A stretch of 64,000 bases of DNA from Actinomadura hallensis (lineage in GTDB: Bacteria; Actinomycetota; Actinomycetes; Streptosporangiales; Streptosporangiaceae). The DNA is taken from contig NZ_VFPO01000001.1 of the NCBI RefSeq assembly GCF_006716765.1, forward strand, positions 4,588,001-4,652,000, read 5' to 3'. This document shows, piece by piece, positions 1-7,331 of this stretch; position 1 is the first letter of the stretch, and each line of letters begins with the position of its first letter. A program made the translations under genes and the position numbers. The notes below the pieces were generated by a model. The model had not been told where the DNA came from. It saw only the letters and a list, made by a program, of their open reading frames with translations, and did not search any database.

Positions 1-396
1 GACGCGATGCGCCGCGTCCCGGGCGGGCCGAACGGCCTCAACGAGCGCCTCATCGTCGAGATGATCGAGTACGCGGGCGAGCGGGGCCACGGCGTCGTCT
101 CGCTGAACTTCGTCCCGTTCCGGAAGCTGCTGGACACCGCGGAGCGCACCGTCCCGCAGAAGATCGGGTACCGGGCCCTGCACCTCCTGGACCCGTGGAT
201 CGCGGCCGAGTCCCTCTTCCTGTTCGACCGGAAGTTCAGGCCGTCCTACAAGCCGCGGCACATCGCCTTCCGCTCCTGGCTCGACATCGCCTGGCTGGGC
301 GCGGCCCTCTTCACGCTGGAGTTCGGCGGGATCCGTCCCGTCCAGCGGGACGCGAGCCCGGTCGCCGAACCCGCGCACGACCTGAACCGCCTCTGA
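1..396 (+). CDS. DUF2156 / phosphatidylglycerol lysyltransferase-like protein, C-terminal part
   Basis: The reading frame is open from the first base of the window, so this is the 3' end of a gene that starts outside it. The visible 131 residues carry the pattern of the DUF2156 aminoacyl-transferase fold found at the C-terminus of MprF/LysX2-type lysylphosphatidylglycerol synthases: the stretch PNGLNERLIVEMIEYA, then VVSLNFVPFRKL, then the RFRPSYKPRH strand typical of the end of this domain. Known members transfer an amino acid from aminoacyl-tRNA to a membrane lipid and so lower the negative surface charge. Whether this one has the N-terminal membrane domain or a LysRS domain cannot be seen. 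It could also be a stand-alone DUF2156 protein. Confidence 0.75.
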   Translation, partial: DAMRRVPGGPNGLNERLIVEMIEYAGERGHGVVSLNFVPFRKLLDTAERTVPQKIGYRALHLLDPWIAAESLFLFDRKFRPSYKPRHIAFRSWLDIAWLGAALFTLEFGGIRPVQRDASPVAEPAHDLNRL

Positions 397-462
397 GGCG
401 CCCGCCTCCCGCGCCGCGCCCGCCGTTCCGCCCGGGGGCCGTCCGGGTGCGGCACATCTTCC

Positions 463-477
463 TAGAACGTGATTCTA
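463..477. promoter_or_regulatory. TAGAA-N5-TTCTA palindromic operator
   Basis: Fifteen bases, TAGAACGTGATTCTA, form a palindrome with perfect 5-bp arms 27 bp before the start of the serine hydrolase gene. Almost the same site (TCGAACGTGATTCTA, one arm base changed) lies before the thioesterase gene at 23630-23644. The shape resembles operators of KstR/FadR-type TetR repressors of lipid catabolism. That regulator class is inferred. Confidence 0.6.
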
Positions 478-504
478 TGGAGGTCCCCGTCGAGAGGAAG
501 GCGC

Positions 505-1707
505 ATGAGCACGGTGCAGGGCCACTGCGACCCGGCGTTCGCCGGCGTCCGCGAGGTGTTCGAGCAGAACTTCGCCGAGGGGCGCGAGCTGGGCGCCGCC
601 GTCGCCGTCTACGCGGACGGCCGCAAGGTCGTGGACCTGTGGGGCGGCGTCGCCGACCGCCGCACCGGGCGGGAGTGGCTGCCCGACACGCCCTGCTTCG
701 CGTTCTCCTGCACCAAGGCGCTGACGGCCGCCGCCGCGCTCCTGCTCGCCGAGCGCGGCGCGTACCGGATGGACGGCCCGGTGACGGACTGGTGGCCGGA
801 GTTCGGCGCCGCGGGCAAGGAGGGCACGACCGCCGAGCACCTGCTGACCCACCAGGCCGGCCTGCCCGCCTTCGCCCGTCCGGTGTCGGCGGAGGAGGCG
901 GCCGACCCCGCCGCCCTCGCCGGTGAGCTCGCCGCGCAGAAGCCGGAGTGGACGCCCGGCGAGGCGCACGGCTACCACGCGCTGACCTACGGCTGGCTGG
1001 CCGGGGAGATCGTCCGGCGGCTGTCCGGCAGGACGGTCGGGGCGTTCGTCAAGGAGGAGTTCGCCCGCGACCTGGACCTGTGGATCGGCGCCCCCGGCGA
1101 CGTCATCGAGCGTGCGGCGAAGCTGACGGCGGCGCGGCGCCTCCAGGGCGGCGGGAACGCCTCCCCCGAGACCCGGTCCTCCGATGCGTCCGCGCGCGCC
1201 CGGAAGATCGACGGCGACCTCCTGAACCGCCTCGTCGCCGCGTTCACCGACCCGCAGAGCGCCATGAACCGGTCGACGAACAACCCGCACCCGGGCAAGG
1301 GCGGCTACAACAACCCGGTCGTGCTGCGCGCCGGCTGGCCGTCCGCCGGGATGCTCACGACGGCGCCCGCCCTCGCCGGGTTCTACCGCGACCTCGTCGC
1401 GGGCGAGATCCTGCGCCCGGAGACGCTGCGGGACGCGATCCGCCCGCGGGTGTCCGGACCGGACCGGACGATGCTGCTGGAGAGCTCCTTCGGGCTCGGC
1501 TTCATGCGCCCCGCCCAGACGTTCTTCACCCCGGCGGCCGCGCGGGAGTCGGCGTTCGGGCACACCGGCGCGGGCGGCTCGATCGGGCTCGGCGACCCCG
1601 ACGCCGGCCTCGCGTTCGCCTACCTGCCGAACCTGATGAGCGACATGGCGGCCGGGGACATGCGCGCCTACCGGCTGCTGGAGGCCGCCTACGCGTCCCT
1701 GGCCTGA
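505..1707 (+). CDS. Beta-lactamase-fold serine hydrolase (EstB-like esterase)
   Basis: A 400-residue protein of the class C beta-lactamase / penicillin-binding-protein-like family, in which most environmental members are esterases or peptidases rather than resistance enzymes. The nucleophile motif SxxK is seen as SCTK near residue 70, the second motif as YHA in GEAHGYHALTYGW, and the third as HTG in FGHTGAGGS near residue 350. There is no obvious signal peptide, so the enzyme is probably cytoplasmic. The ATG at 505 is chosen because GAGAGGAAG sits just upstream; an in-frame GTG at 469 would overlap the palindromic operator. That operator is shared with an acyl-CoA thioesterase-like gene at 23 kb, which hints at a role in acyl-ester turnover. 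Confidence 0.85.
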   Translation: MSTVQGHCDPAFAGVREVFEQNFAEGRELGAAVAVYADGRKVVDLWGGVADRRTGREWLPDTPCFAFSCTKALTAAAALLLAERGAYRMDGPVTDWWPEFGAAGKEGTTAEHLLTHQAGLPAFARPVSAEEAADPAALAGELAAQKPEWTPGEAHGYHALTYGWLAGEIVRRLSGRTVGAFVKEEFARDLDLWIGAPGDVIERAAKLTAARRLQGGGNASPETRSSDASARARKIDGDLLNRLVAAFTDPQSAMNRSTNNPHPGKGGYNNPVVLRAGWPSAGMLTTAPALAGFYRDLVAGEILRPETLRDAIRPRVSGPDRTMLLESSFGLGFMRPAQTFFTPAAARESAFGHTGAGGSIGLGDPDAGLAFAYLPNLMSDMAAGDMRAYRLLEAAYASLA

Positions 1708-1767
1708 ACACGCGTCCCTGGCCTGAACACGCGTCTCTTGGACTGGACTCGCGTCTCTGGGCTGAGC
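1691..1767 (+). repeat. Tandem repeat, about 19 bp x 4, across a stop codon
   Basis: Two identical 19-bp copies of ACGCGTCCCTGGCCTGAAC (1691-1709 and 1710-1728) are followed by two diverged copies up to 1767. The first copy contains the last codons and the TGA stop of the serine hydrolase gene, so the array grew by duplication of the gene's 3' end. No further coding use is seen. Confidence 0.8.
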
Positions 1768-1842
1768 GCCGCGTCCCCGCCCCAGGGCGTCCCGGAGCCT
1801 CGCGGCCTCCGGGGCGTGGAAGGCGCGGTAGCGTGCCGGTCC

Positions 1843-2529
1843 ATGGAGGTTCGGGAACTGCACGGCCGGCCGTCGTCCCCGGCGGAGGCGGAGGCGATCC
1901 AGGACCGGCTGCGGCCCATGCTCGAACTCGGCGTCCCCGGACCGGTGGAGCCGCGCACGGTCGCGGGCCTCGACGTGGCGTACGCGGGCGACGGGGGCGG
2001 CGCCGGGACGCGGCTCGCCGCCGCGGTCGTCGTCCTCGACGGGACGAGCCTGGAGGTCGTCGAGGAGTCGGCCGCCGTCGGCACGGCGGCGTTCCCGTAC
2101 GTTCCCGGGCTGTTCGCGTTCCGGGAGCTGCCCACGCTGCTCGACGCGCTGCGCGCGCTGAAGACCGTCCCGGACCTGCTCGTCTGCGACGGGTTCGGGG
2201 TCGCGCATCCGCGCCGCTTCGGGCTCGCCTGCCACCTGGGCGTCCTGACCGGGCTGCCGACGATCGGCGTGGGCAAGACCGCGTTCATCGGCGCGTACGA
2301 GGAGCCCGGGCCGCGGCGCGGCGACGCCAGCCCCCTCCTGGACGGCGGCGAGGTCGTCGGCCGGGTGCTGCGGACGCGCGACGGCGTGAAACCGGTGTTC
2401 GTGTCCGTCGGGCACCGCACCGACCTCGATACGGCGTGCCGGAACGTCCTCGACCTCACACCCGAATACCGCCTTCCGGAGACCACGCGCAGGGCGGACC
2501 GTCTGTCGCGCGAGGCCCTCGCCGGGTAG
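1843..2529 (+). CDS. nfi: Endonuclease V (deoxyinosine 3' endonuclease)
   Basis: A 228-residue protein matching the usual length of endonuclease V, which cuts one phosphodiester bond 3' to deoxyinosine and other deaminated bases in DNA to start repair. Recognisable features are the AGLDVAYAG strand with its metal-binding aspartate, the PYVPGLFAFRELP loop that wedges next to the damaged base, the LLVCDGFGVAHPRRFG segment with the second aspartate, and PTIGVGKTAF. The start at 1843 fits the family N-terminus and lies downstream of the post-stop repeat of the preceding gene. It stands alone as a repair gene among hydrolases and regulators. The motif set makes the family assignment secure. Confidence 0.92.
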   Translation: MEVRELHGRPSSPAEAEAIQDRLRPMLELGVPGPVEPRTVAGLDVAYAGDGGGAGTRLAAAVVVLDGTSLEVVEESAAVGTAAFPYVPGLFAFRELPTLLDALRALKTVPDLLVCDGFGVAHPRRFGLACHLGVLTGLPTIGVGKTAFIGAYEEPGPRRGDASPLLDGGEVVGRVLRTRDGVKPVFVSVGHRTDLDTACRNVLDLTPEYRLPETTRRADRLSREALAG

Positions 2530-2612
2530 CGCCCGTTTCCCGGAGGTGGCACCCTCGTGCAGAGGAGGCGGAGGCACCCCAGGTCATCCGCCACACCGCT
2601 GGACGGTGGCCC

Positions 2613-3209
2613 ATGGACACCCGGCCGATGCGGGCCGACGCCCGCCGCAACTACGAGCGACTGATCGAGACGGCCCGCACCGCCTTCGCGGAGCACGGGA
2701 CGGACGCCTCCCTCGACGACATCGCCAAGCGCGCCGGGGTCGGCTCAGGGACGCTGTACCGCCACTTCCCCACCCGCGACGCCCTGCTGCACGCCGTCCT
2801 GCGCGACCGGATCGACGGGCTCCTCGCCCACGCCGACGAACTGCTGTCCGAGCCCGCGCACGACCCGGAGGACGAGGCGCGGTGCGCCGAGGCGGCGCTG
2901 GACCGGTGGCTGCGCACCTACCTCGCCGGGGCGGCGACGCCCCGCGGGACCTCCACGGTCATCATCCAGGCCATGTCGCCGGACTGGGCGGGCACCGGGC
3001 TGGGCGAGGCCGCCGCGGCGATCCGCGACGCCCTCGGACGGCTGCTGGAGCGGGCGCAGCGGGCGGGATCCGTCCGCGCCGAGATCGACCCGGGCGACCT
3101 GCTGCGGATCACCAACGCGATCGGCGTCGCGGCCGAGCGCGCCCCCGACCCCGGCGCCTATGCCGACCGCATGCTCGTGCTGCTCTTCGACGGTCTGCGC
3201 ACCAGGTGA
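2613..3209 (+). CDS. TetR-family transcriptional regulator
   Basis: A 198-residue one-component repressor. The N-terminal TetR DNA-binding domain covers about residues 10-55, with the helix-turn-helix SLDDIAKRAGVGSGTLYRHF followed by PTRDALLHAVL. The remaining helical part resembles the SbtR-like C-terminal domain (PRGTSTVIIQAM, LLERAQRAGSVR). The ligand is not evident. The start is set at the ATG at 2613, which gives the usual 10-residue lead before the HTH. It precedes the short-chain dehydrogenase gene at 3282 by 72 bp in the same direction, so that dehydrogenase is its likeliest target. Confidence 0.9.
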   Translation: MDTRPMRADARRNYERLIETARTAFAEHGTDASLDDIAKRAGVGSGTLYRHFPTRDALLHAVLRDRIDGLLAHADELLSEPAHDPEDEARCAEAALDRWLRTYLAGAATPRGTSTVIIQAMSPDWAGTGLGEAAAAIRDALGRLLERAQRAGSVRAEIDPGDLLRITNAIGVAAERAPDPGAYADRMLVLLFDGLRTR

Positions 3210-3281
3210 GACCTCCGCTTGTTGCACCGACCAAGCGACCGCTAGGTTTGCCGCGTTGGTCACCGGCGACGAGGAGCGTTG

Positions 3282-4043
3282 ATGGGGCAGCTTGACGGCA
3301 AGGTGGCGCTGATCACCGGCGGTGCGCGCGGGATGGGCAAGTCCCATGTCCGCCGCTTCCTCGCCGAGGGCGCCAAGGTGGTCTTCGGCGACGTCCTGGA
3401 GGAAGAGGGCAGGAAACTGGCCGCCGACCTCGGCGGCGACGTGCGGTTCGTCCAGATGGACGTCACGCAGGAAGACGACTGGCGGAACGCGGTCGAAACG
3501 GCCACGACGACGTTCGGCGCGCTGAACGTCCTGGTCAACAACGCCGGCATCATCAGGCACAAGACGATCGAGGACATGTCCCTCGACGAGTTCCGCCGCA
3601 TCCTGGACGTGAACCTGGTCGGCCAGTGGCTCGGCGTGAAGGCGGTGACCCCCGCCATGCGCGAGGCGGGCGGCGGCTCCATCGTCAACGTCTCGTCCAC
3701 CGAGGGCTTCATCGGCGCCTACGGACTGGCCGCCTATAGCGCCAGCAAGTTCGGCGTCCGCGGCCTCACCAAGGCGGCCGCCAGGGAGCTCGGCCAGTAC
3801 GGCATCCGCGTCAACTCGATCCACCCCGGCGGCGTCCTGACGCCCCTCTCCCTTCAGGACGACGTCGTCGCGGCGACCGCCGACAGCGCCGACGCCTTCC
3901 TGAAGGCCCTGCCCCTCGGCCGCATGGGCAAGTCCAAGGAAGTGTCCGGCCTCGTCGTCTACCTCGCCTCCGACGACTCGTCCTACTGCACGGGCAGCGA
4001 GGTCCTCGTCGACGGCGGGATGCTCACCGGCGCCGGGTACTGA
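3282..4043 (+). CDS. Short-chain dehydrogenase/reductase (hydroxysteroid-dehydrogenase-like)
   Basis: A 253-residue classical SDR oxidoreductase. The Rossmann cofactor motif is GGARGMGKS (glycine-rich TGxxxGxG type) near residue 13, followed by the NNAG strand and the catalytic tetrad Asn, Ser (NVSSTEG), Tyr and Lys (YSASK). HPGGVLTP follows and the C-terminus has LVDGGMLTGAGY. Overall it is closest to 3-alpha/20-beta-hydroxysteroid or glucose/3-oxoacyl dehydrogenases, which prefer NAD(H). The substrate cannot be named from sequence. ATG 3282 is preferred over TTG 3279 because GAGGAG lies 6-12 bp upstream. The upstream spacer contains GACCAAGCG and GCGTTGGTC half-sites that could be an operator for the preceding TetR protein. 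Confidence 0.88.
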   Translation: MGQLDGKVALITGGARGMGKSHVRRFLAEGAKVVFGDVLEEEGRKLAADLGGDVRFVQMDVTQEDDWRNAVETATTTFGALNVLVNNAGIIRHKTIEDMSLDEFRRILDVNLVGQWLGVKAVTPAMREAGGGSIVNVSSTEGFIGAYGLAAYSASKFGVRGLTKAAARELGQYGIRVNSIHPGGVLTPLSLQDDVVAATADSADAFLKALPLGRMGKSKEVSGLVVYLASDDSSYCTGSEVLVDGGMLTGAGY

Positions 4044-4088
4044 CACGCGCGGACCCGGCACGCACGGACCCGGCACACGCGGACCGGG
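4044..4088 (+). repeat. 15-bp tandem repeat x 3 directly after a stop codon
   Basis: Three 15-bp units with consensus CACGCGCGGACCCGG (4044-4058, 4059-4073, 4074-4088) begin on the base after the stop codon of the dehydrogenase gene. The third copy has three changes. It flows into the terminator hairpin at 4085. Confidence 0.75.
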
Positions 4089-4108
4089 CCGCCGGCTCAG
4101 GCGGCCCG
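4085..4108. terminator. Hairpin terminator between convergent genes
   Basis: A 9-bp perfect GC stem, CGGGCCGCC (4085-4093) and GGCGGCCCG (4100-4108), with a six-base loop. It lies between the convergent dehydrogenase and amidase genes, so it can serve both. No U-tract follows, as is common in actinomycetes. Confidence 0.6.
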
Positions 4109-4116
4109 GCGCACGC

Positions 4117-5487
4117 TTACGGACGCCTTCCGACCCACCCCTCGACGGCCTCCAGCTGGGCCGCGAGCGAGATCAGCGTGCCCTCGTCGGAGTCGTGCCC
4201 GAGCAGCTGCGCCCCGATGGGCAGCCCCGCCTTCGTGAACCCGGCGGGCACGTTCACACCGGGCCACCCGAGCACATTCCACGTCCAGGCGTAGGGGCAT
4301 GCCGCGGCCACCCCCGACTGCGTCTTCTGGTAGCCGAGCCCGTCATAGGCGCCGACCCTCATGGGCGGCTGCGCCGTGGTCGGGGTCAGGACCACGTCGG
4401 CGACCTGGAAGATGCGCCCGACCTTCCTGCGCAGGTGGGGGTCCATCCTCTTGGCCAGCGGCAGCAGCCGTCTCCCGACCACCCGCCCGATGCGCGCCTC
4501 CACCTCCGTCCGCCGCTCCGGACGCGGATTCGGCATGGCGTCGAGCATGTCGGCCACCCCCGCCGTGCCCCGCGGGATGAGCCCGAGCCCCACCAGCCCG
4601 TAGTCGGGGTCGGCGGGGAAGACCTTGTGTCCCAGATCGGTGAGCCGCCTGGCGAGCCGCTCGACGGCCGCGCGGATCTCCGGGTCGAGCCTGCCGCTCA
4701 CGCCGAAGGCCGTCTTGAACGAGACGGCGACGCGCAACCGCCCCGGCTCCCTCTTCGCGTACTCGGCGAAAGGCGTCACCGGCGGGTCGAGCTGGTACAC
4801 GTCCTCAGGGTGGCTACCGGTGAGCACGTCGAGCAGCAGAGCCGCGTCGCCCACGCTCCTGGCGATCGGCCCCCACACGGTGATCCCGTTGAACGGGTCG
4901 GTGAGCGGATGGCCGGAGACGCGCCCGCGCTGGGGCTTGATCCCGACCAGTCCCGTCCACGCCGCCGGGATGCGGATCGAGCCCGCCCCGTCGGACCCCA
5001 CGGCCCCGGCGACCATCCCCGCCGCCACGGCCGCCGCCGAACCGCCCGACGATCCGCCGGGCGTGTAGTCGGGATTCCACGGATTCCGCGCGACCCCGAA
5101 CCCCGGCGACTCGCTGAACGGCCACAACCCGACCTCGCACGTCGTGGTCTTGCCGACGATCACGGCCCCGGCCGCCCTCAGCTTGCGGGCGATCTCCCCG
5201 TCCCGGGCCGCGGGACGGTGGTCCCCCGGCACGGCGAACGGCGTCGTCTCCCCCGCCACGTCCGTGTCGTCCTTGACGGCGACGGGGACGCCGAGCAGCG
5301 GCAGCCGCTCCCCGTCCGCGAGCCGCTTGTCGGCCGCCTTCGCCTCCTGCACCGCCGCGTCCCAGCGCACGACCCGGAACGCCCCGAGGTCCTCCTGCCG
5401 GCGGATGCTCTCCAGACTCTCCTCGACGAGTTCCCTGGAGGACACCGCTCCCTTAGCCAGCGCCTCCGCCTGCCCGGCCAGCCCCAC
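4117..5487 (-). CDS. Amidase signature family hydrolase
   Basis: A 456-residue amidase of the GatA/fatty-acid-amide-hydrolase fold. The Ser-cisSer-Lys triad is visible: lysine in GVPVAVKDDTDVAGE near residue 75, cis-serine in TPGGSSGGSAAAVAAG, and the nucleophilic serine in GSDGAGSIRIPAAW. The protein lacks the GatB partner context, so it is a stand-alone amide hydrolase rather than the Glu-tRNA amidotransferase subunit. GTG 5487 is chosen because GGGAGG lies 5 bp before it; a longer ORF would run through the regulatory palindrome. It is divergent from a TetR gene at 5558, with a perfect palindrome between them, so the TetR protein almost certainly controls it. The substrate is unknown. Confidence 0.88.
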   Translation of the reverse strand: MGLAGQAEALAKGAVSSRELVEESLESIRRQEDLGAFRVVRWDAAVQEAKAADKRLADGERLPLLGVPVAVKDDTDVAGETTPFAVPGDHRPAARDGEIARKLRAAGAVIVGKTTTCEVGLWPFSESPGFGVARNPWNPDYTPGGSSGGSAAAVAAGMVAGAVGSDGAGSIRIPAAWTGLVGIKPQRGRVSGHPLTDPFNGITVWGPIARSVGDAALLLDVLTGSHPEDVYQLDPPVTPFAEYAKREPGRLRVAVSFKTAFGVSGRLDPEIRAAVERLARRLTDLGHKVFPADPDYGLVGLGLIPRGTAGVADMLDAMPNPRPERRTEVEARIGRVVGRRLLPLAKRMDPHLRRKVGRIFQVADVVLTPTTAQPPMRVGAYDGLGYQKTQSGVAAACPYAWTWNVLGWPGVNVPAGFTKAGLPIGAQLLGHDSDEGTLISLAAQLEAVEGWVGRRP

Positions 5488-5497
5488 GCCGCCTCCC

Positions 5498-5523
5498 GTA
5501 TCGTTCGTTCGAACGAACGATAC
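5498..5523. promoter_or_regulatory. Perfect 26-bp palindrome, TetR operator
   Basis: The 13-bp arms GTATCGTTCGTTC and GAACGAACGATAC meet with no spacer, 11 bp from the amidase start and 35 bp from the tetR start. Position and symmetry are those of an autoregulated TetR operator controlling both divergent genes. An inner repeat CGTTCGTTCGAACGAACG suggests two overlapping dimers can bind. Confidence 0.85.
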
Positions 5524-5557
5524 AGAAACCGCCGACGGTAGGGAAGACTGTCCGACG

Positions 5558-6118
5558 ATGAACGCCCGCGACCGAATTCTCCAGGCCGCCCTCCGCCTCA
5601 TCGGCGAGCAGGGCATCGGCGCCGTGACCAACCGGGCGGTCGCACGCGCCGCCGGCGTGTCCCTCGGCTCCCTGACCTACCATTTCCCCAGCCAGGAAGA
5701 CCTTCTGCGGGAGGCCCTGCGCACTTTCGTGGACCGCGAGATCACCCGGATAACCGCCTACGTCACGGCGCTCGCCGAACCGGGGATCGAGCCCGTCGAA
5801 GCGGCCGACGAAGTCGAGAAGGCGGTCGTGGAATTCGCCTACGGCCCGGAGCAGATAGCCAATCTCGAACTGCACCTTCACGCCGCCCGCGACCCGGCCC
5901 TCCGCGAGACCTCGATCCGTTCCGTGGAGGCCTACGACCGCCTGGCGACCGCCGTCCTCACCGCCCTCGGCATCCCCGACGCCGAACGCCACGCCCCCGC
6001 GATCGTCGCCATGCTGTACGGCCTGGCCGTCCGCCGCCTCGCCACCGGCGACACCGCCGCGACCGGCACCGCCGACGCCTTCCGCCTGCTCCTGCTCGGC
6101 GCACTCCCCCGCACCTGA
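5558..6118 (+). CDS. TetR-family regulator, divergent from amidase
   Basis: A 186-residue TetR regulator. The DNA-binding domain at residues 1-50 shows RDRILQAALRLIGEQGIGAV, then the HTH AVARAAGVSLGSLTYHF and PSQEDLLREAL. The C-terminal part (EIEPVEAADEV-like helices, then MLYGLAVRRLA) is like the TetR_C domain of small-molecule responsive repressors. The gene is 35 bp from the 26-bp palindrome and 70 bp from the amidase start, in the classic divergent repressor/target layout, so repression relieved by an amide or its product is inferred. A strong hairpin follows the stop codon and isolates it from the mobile element downstream. Confidence 0.9.
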   Translation: MNARDRILQAALRLIGEQGIGAVTNRAVARAAGVSLGSLTYHFPSQEDLLREALRTFVDREITRITAYVTALAEPGIEPVEAADEVEKAVVEFAYGPEQIANLELHLHAARDPALRETSIRSVEAYDRLATAVLTALGIPDAERHAPAIVAMLYGLAVRRLATGDTAATGTADAFRLLLLGALPRT

Positions 6119-6125
6119 AAAAGGC

Positions 6126-6176
6126 TTCTGGCCCGCACGGCCCCAGAGCGGGGTTACAAGGCCGTGCGGGCCAGAA
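6126..6176 (+). terminator. Long hairpin after tetR
   Basis: A perfect 17-bp inverted repeat, TTCTGGCCCGCACGGCC (6126-6142) and its complement (6160-6176), starts 7 bp after the tetR stop. The loop holds a second small stem (CCCC..GGGG). It is the last chromosomal feature before the integrated element. Confidence 0.8.
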
Positions 6177-6310
6177 ACCTGTCTCAATCAGGAACCTCAG
6201 TCGGAACCTCAGCCGACGTTCGCTCTGCTCTCCGCCTGTGCACCTCCGCCGTGTCTTAGATCTGACACCCGCAACGCTATGGCCCCCCACCCCCCAACAG
6301 AACGCCCTTA

Positions 6311-6349
6311 AGCCTCACTTAGGGAACCGCTGAGCCACCCTTATTCAGA
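6311..6349 (+). repeat. attL core of the AICE
   Basis: Starts AGCCTCACTTAGGGAACC and ends CCACCCTTATTCAGA. It matches attR at 19137-19175 in 38 of 39 positions (G against C at base 19). Weaker similarity continues to about 6432, inside the element, and matches chromosomal DNA right of attR up to about 19249, as expected if attP carries a copy of the target's continuation. No tRNA fold is visible here. Confidence 0.85.
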
Positions 6350-6468
6350 GGCCGTCCGAAGCAGTCCGGGGAAGTCGTGTAGGGAGCCGCTCACCTGCGA
6401 AAACACGGGAAGGGGTCCAGGGGGACCGTCCGGGACAGTCGAGCGCCGTCGGCTTGATCCGAGTGGCA

Positions 6469-6498
6469 TTGGCTCCCGAGATGGCTCCCCTGGCTCCC
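6469..6498 (+). promoter_or_regulatory. Candidate integrase arm-type sites, left end
   Basis: Three direct copies of the nonamer TTGGCTCCC or one-base variants start at 6469, 6481 and 6490. The same nonamer occurs twice near the right end (19057 and 19069), with the same 12-bp step. Repeats placed inside both ends of an element are typical arm sites bound by the N-terminal domain of tyrosine integrases. Confidence 0.55.
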
Positions 6499-6526
6499 TC
6501 CCTCACAGCAGGGAGGAGAGGTCTCC

Positions 6527-6748
6527 ATGGCCCTCGAAATCACCGAGACGACGATGACCGCGACGGTAAACAACGAGGTCATAGCCACAGCCACCTGCAC
6601 AGGCGACGCCTGGCAGGTCTCCACGTGGCCACGTCTCCTAGACCGCAACTCCGCCATCACGGCCCTCTCGCTCGCCGAACGCGTCATCGCCCATGGCGAG
6701 GACGACCCGTGCGTCATGGAGTGGCGAAGGGAGCTGGCCCGTGACTGA
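6527..6748 (+). CDS. Small AICE protein, 73 aa, unknown function
   Basis: First gene inside the left end. It starts at ATG 6527 behind GGGAGGAGAGG and overlaps the next gene by 8 bp, so the two are translationally coupled. The protein has no signal peptide or membrane segment; residues 5-30 look like beta strands rich in threonine and alanine, and the C-terminal half is helical (LSLAERVIAHGEDDP). No family is recognised. The strong ribosome binding site and coupling argue that it is real. Confidence 0.65.
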   Translation: MALEITETTMTATVNNEVIATATCTGDAWQVSTWPRLLDRNSAITALSLAERVIAHGEDDPCVMEWRRELARD

Positions 6749-7331
6749 CCGCCTCATCCGGATCACAACCGCGCTCGCCGTGGTGGCCGTGGCCGGCGTG
6801 GCGGCAGTGATCTCGTACCGCCACGCCTACGAACTCGTCCACGCCCACGGCGAGACCGGCCCCACGGCGCGCCTCGTCCCGTTCACCGTGGACGGCCTCA
6901 TCTGGGCCGCGTCCATGGTGATCCTGGACGCAAGCCGCCGGAAGCAACCCGCACCGCCCTTGGCCAAGTGGAGCCTGGCCGTAGGCATCGTGGCGACGGT
7001 AGGTGCCAACGTGGCGCACGGCGCGTCCCACGGCCCCATAGGCGCGATAGTCAGCGCATGGCCGGCACTAGCCCTCGTCGGGAGCTTCGAACTCCTGATG
7101 ACTCTCACCCGCAACGCAGCACGCGGCGATTGCACCCCGGACGAGCAGCGCACCACGCCGGAACAGCCACGCACCAAACCGGAGCAAACACCAGAACAAG
7201 CGCTCCTGGACGAGTACAGAGCAAGCCTGAACGGCCCAGGCCGCCCCCTCTCCCAGCGCTACCTAGCCGAGAAGTACGGCATAGACCGCCGCAAGGTACG
7301 CCGCATCATCACCACCGGGACTTCCGCGTGA
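6741..7331 (+). CDS. DUF2637-domain membrane protein with C-terminal helix-turn-helix
   Basis: A 196-residue protein starting at GTG 6741. Residues 8-120 form the DUF2637 domain: four predicted membrane segments, including TALAVVAVAGVAAVISY, the conserved PFTVDGLIWAASMVILD, WSLAVGIVATVGANVAHG and ALALVGSFELLMTLT. A charged Pro/Glu/Thr-rich linker (about 130-160) leads to a short helix-turn-helix, PLSQRYLAEKYGIDRRKVRRI, at the C-terminus. DUF2637 proteins are common on actinomycete plasmids and AICEs, often near transfer genes, and are thought to act in spread or plasmid control; the exact role is unknown. The membrane-plus-HTH design suggests a membrane-tethered DNA-binding protein. Confidence 0.82.
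   Translation: MTDRLIRITTALAVVAVAGVAAVISYRHAYELVHAHGETGPTARLVPFTVDGLIWAASMVILDASRRKQPAPPLAKWSLAVGIVATVGANVAHGASHGPIGAIVSAWPALALVGSFELLMTLTRNAARGDCTPDEQRTTPEQPRTKPEQTPEQALLDEYRASLNGPGRPLSQRYLAEKYGIDRRKVRRIITTGTSA

Noticed and set aside
475..2577. Very long minus-strand ORF (700 codons) across the serine hydrolase and endonuclease V genes
   Set aside because: It is a shadow frame of high-GC coding DNA on the other strand; its product is Arg/Gly/Pro-rich with no domain, while both plus-strand genes have clear family motifs.
6126..6176. Possible tRNA at the attachment site
   Set aside because: The 17-bp inverted repeat is a simple hairpin after tetR and lacks D, anticodon and T arms; it also lies outside the 39-bp att core.
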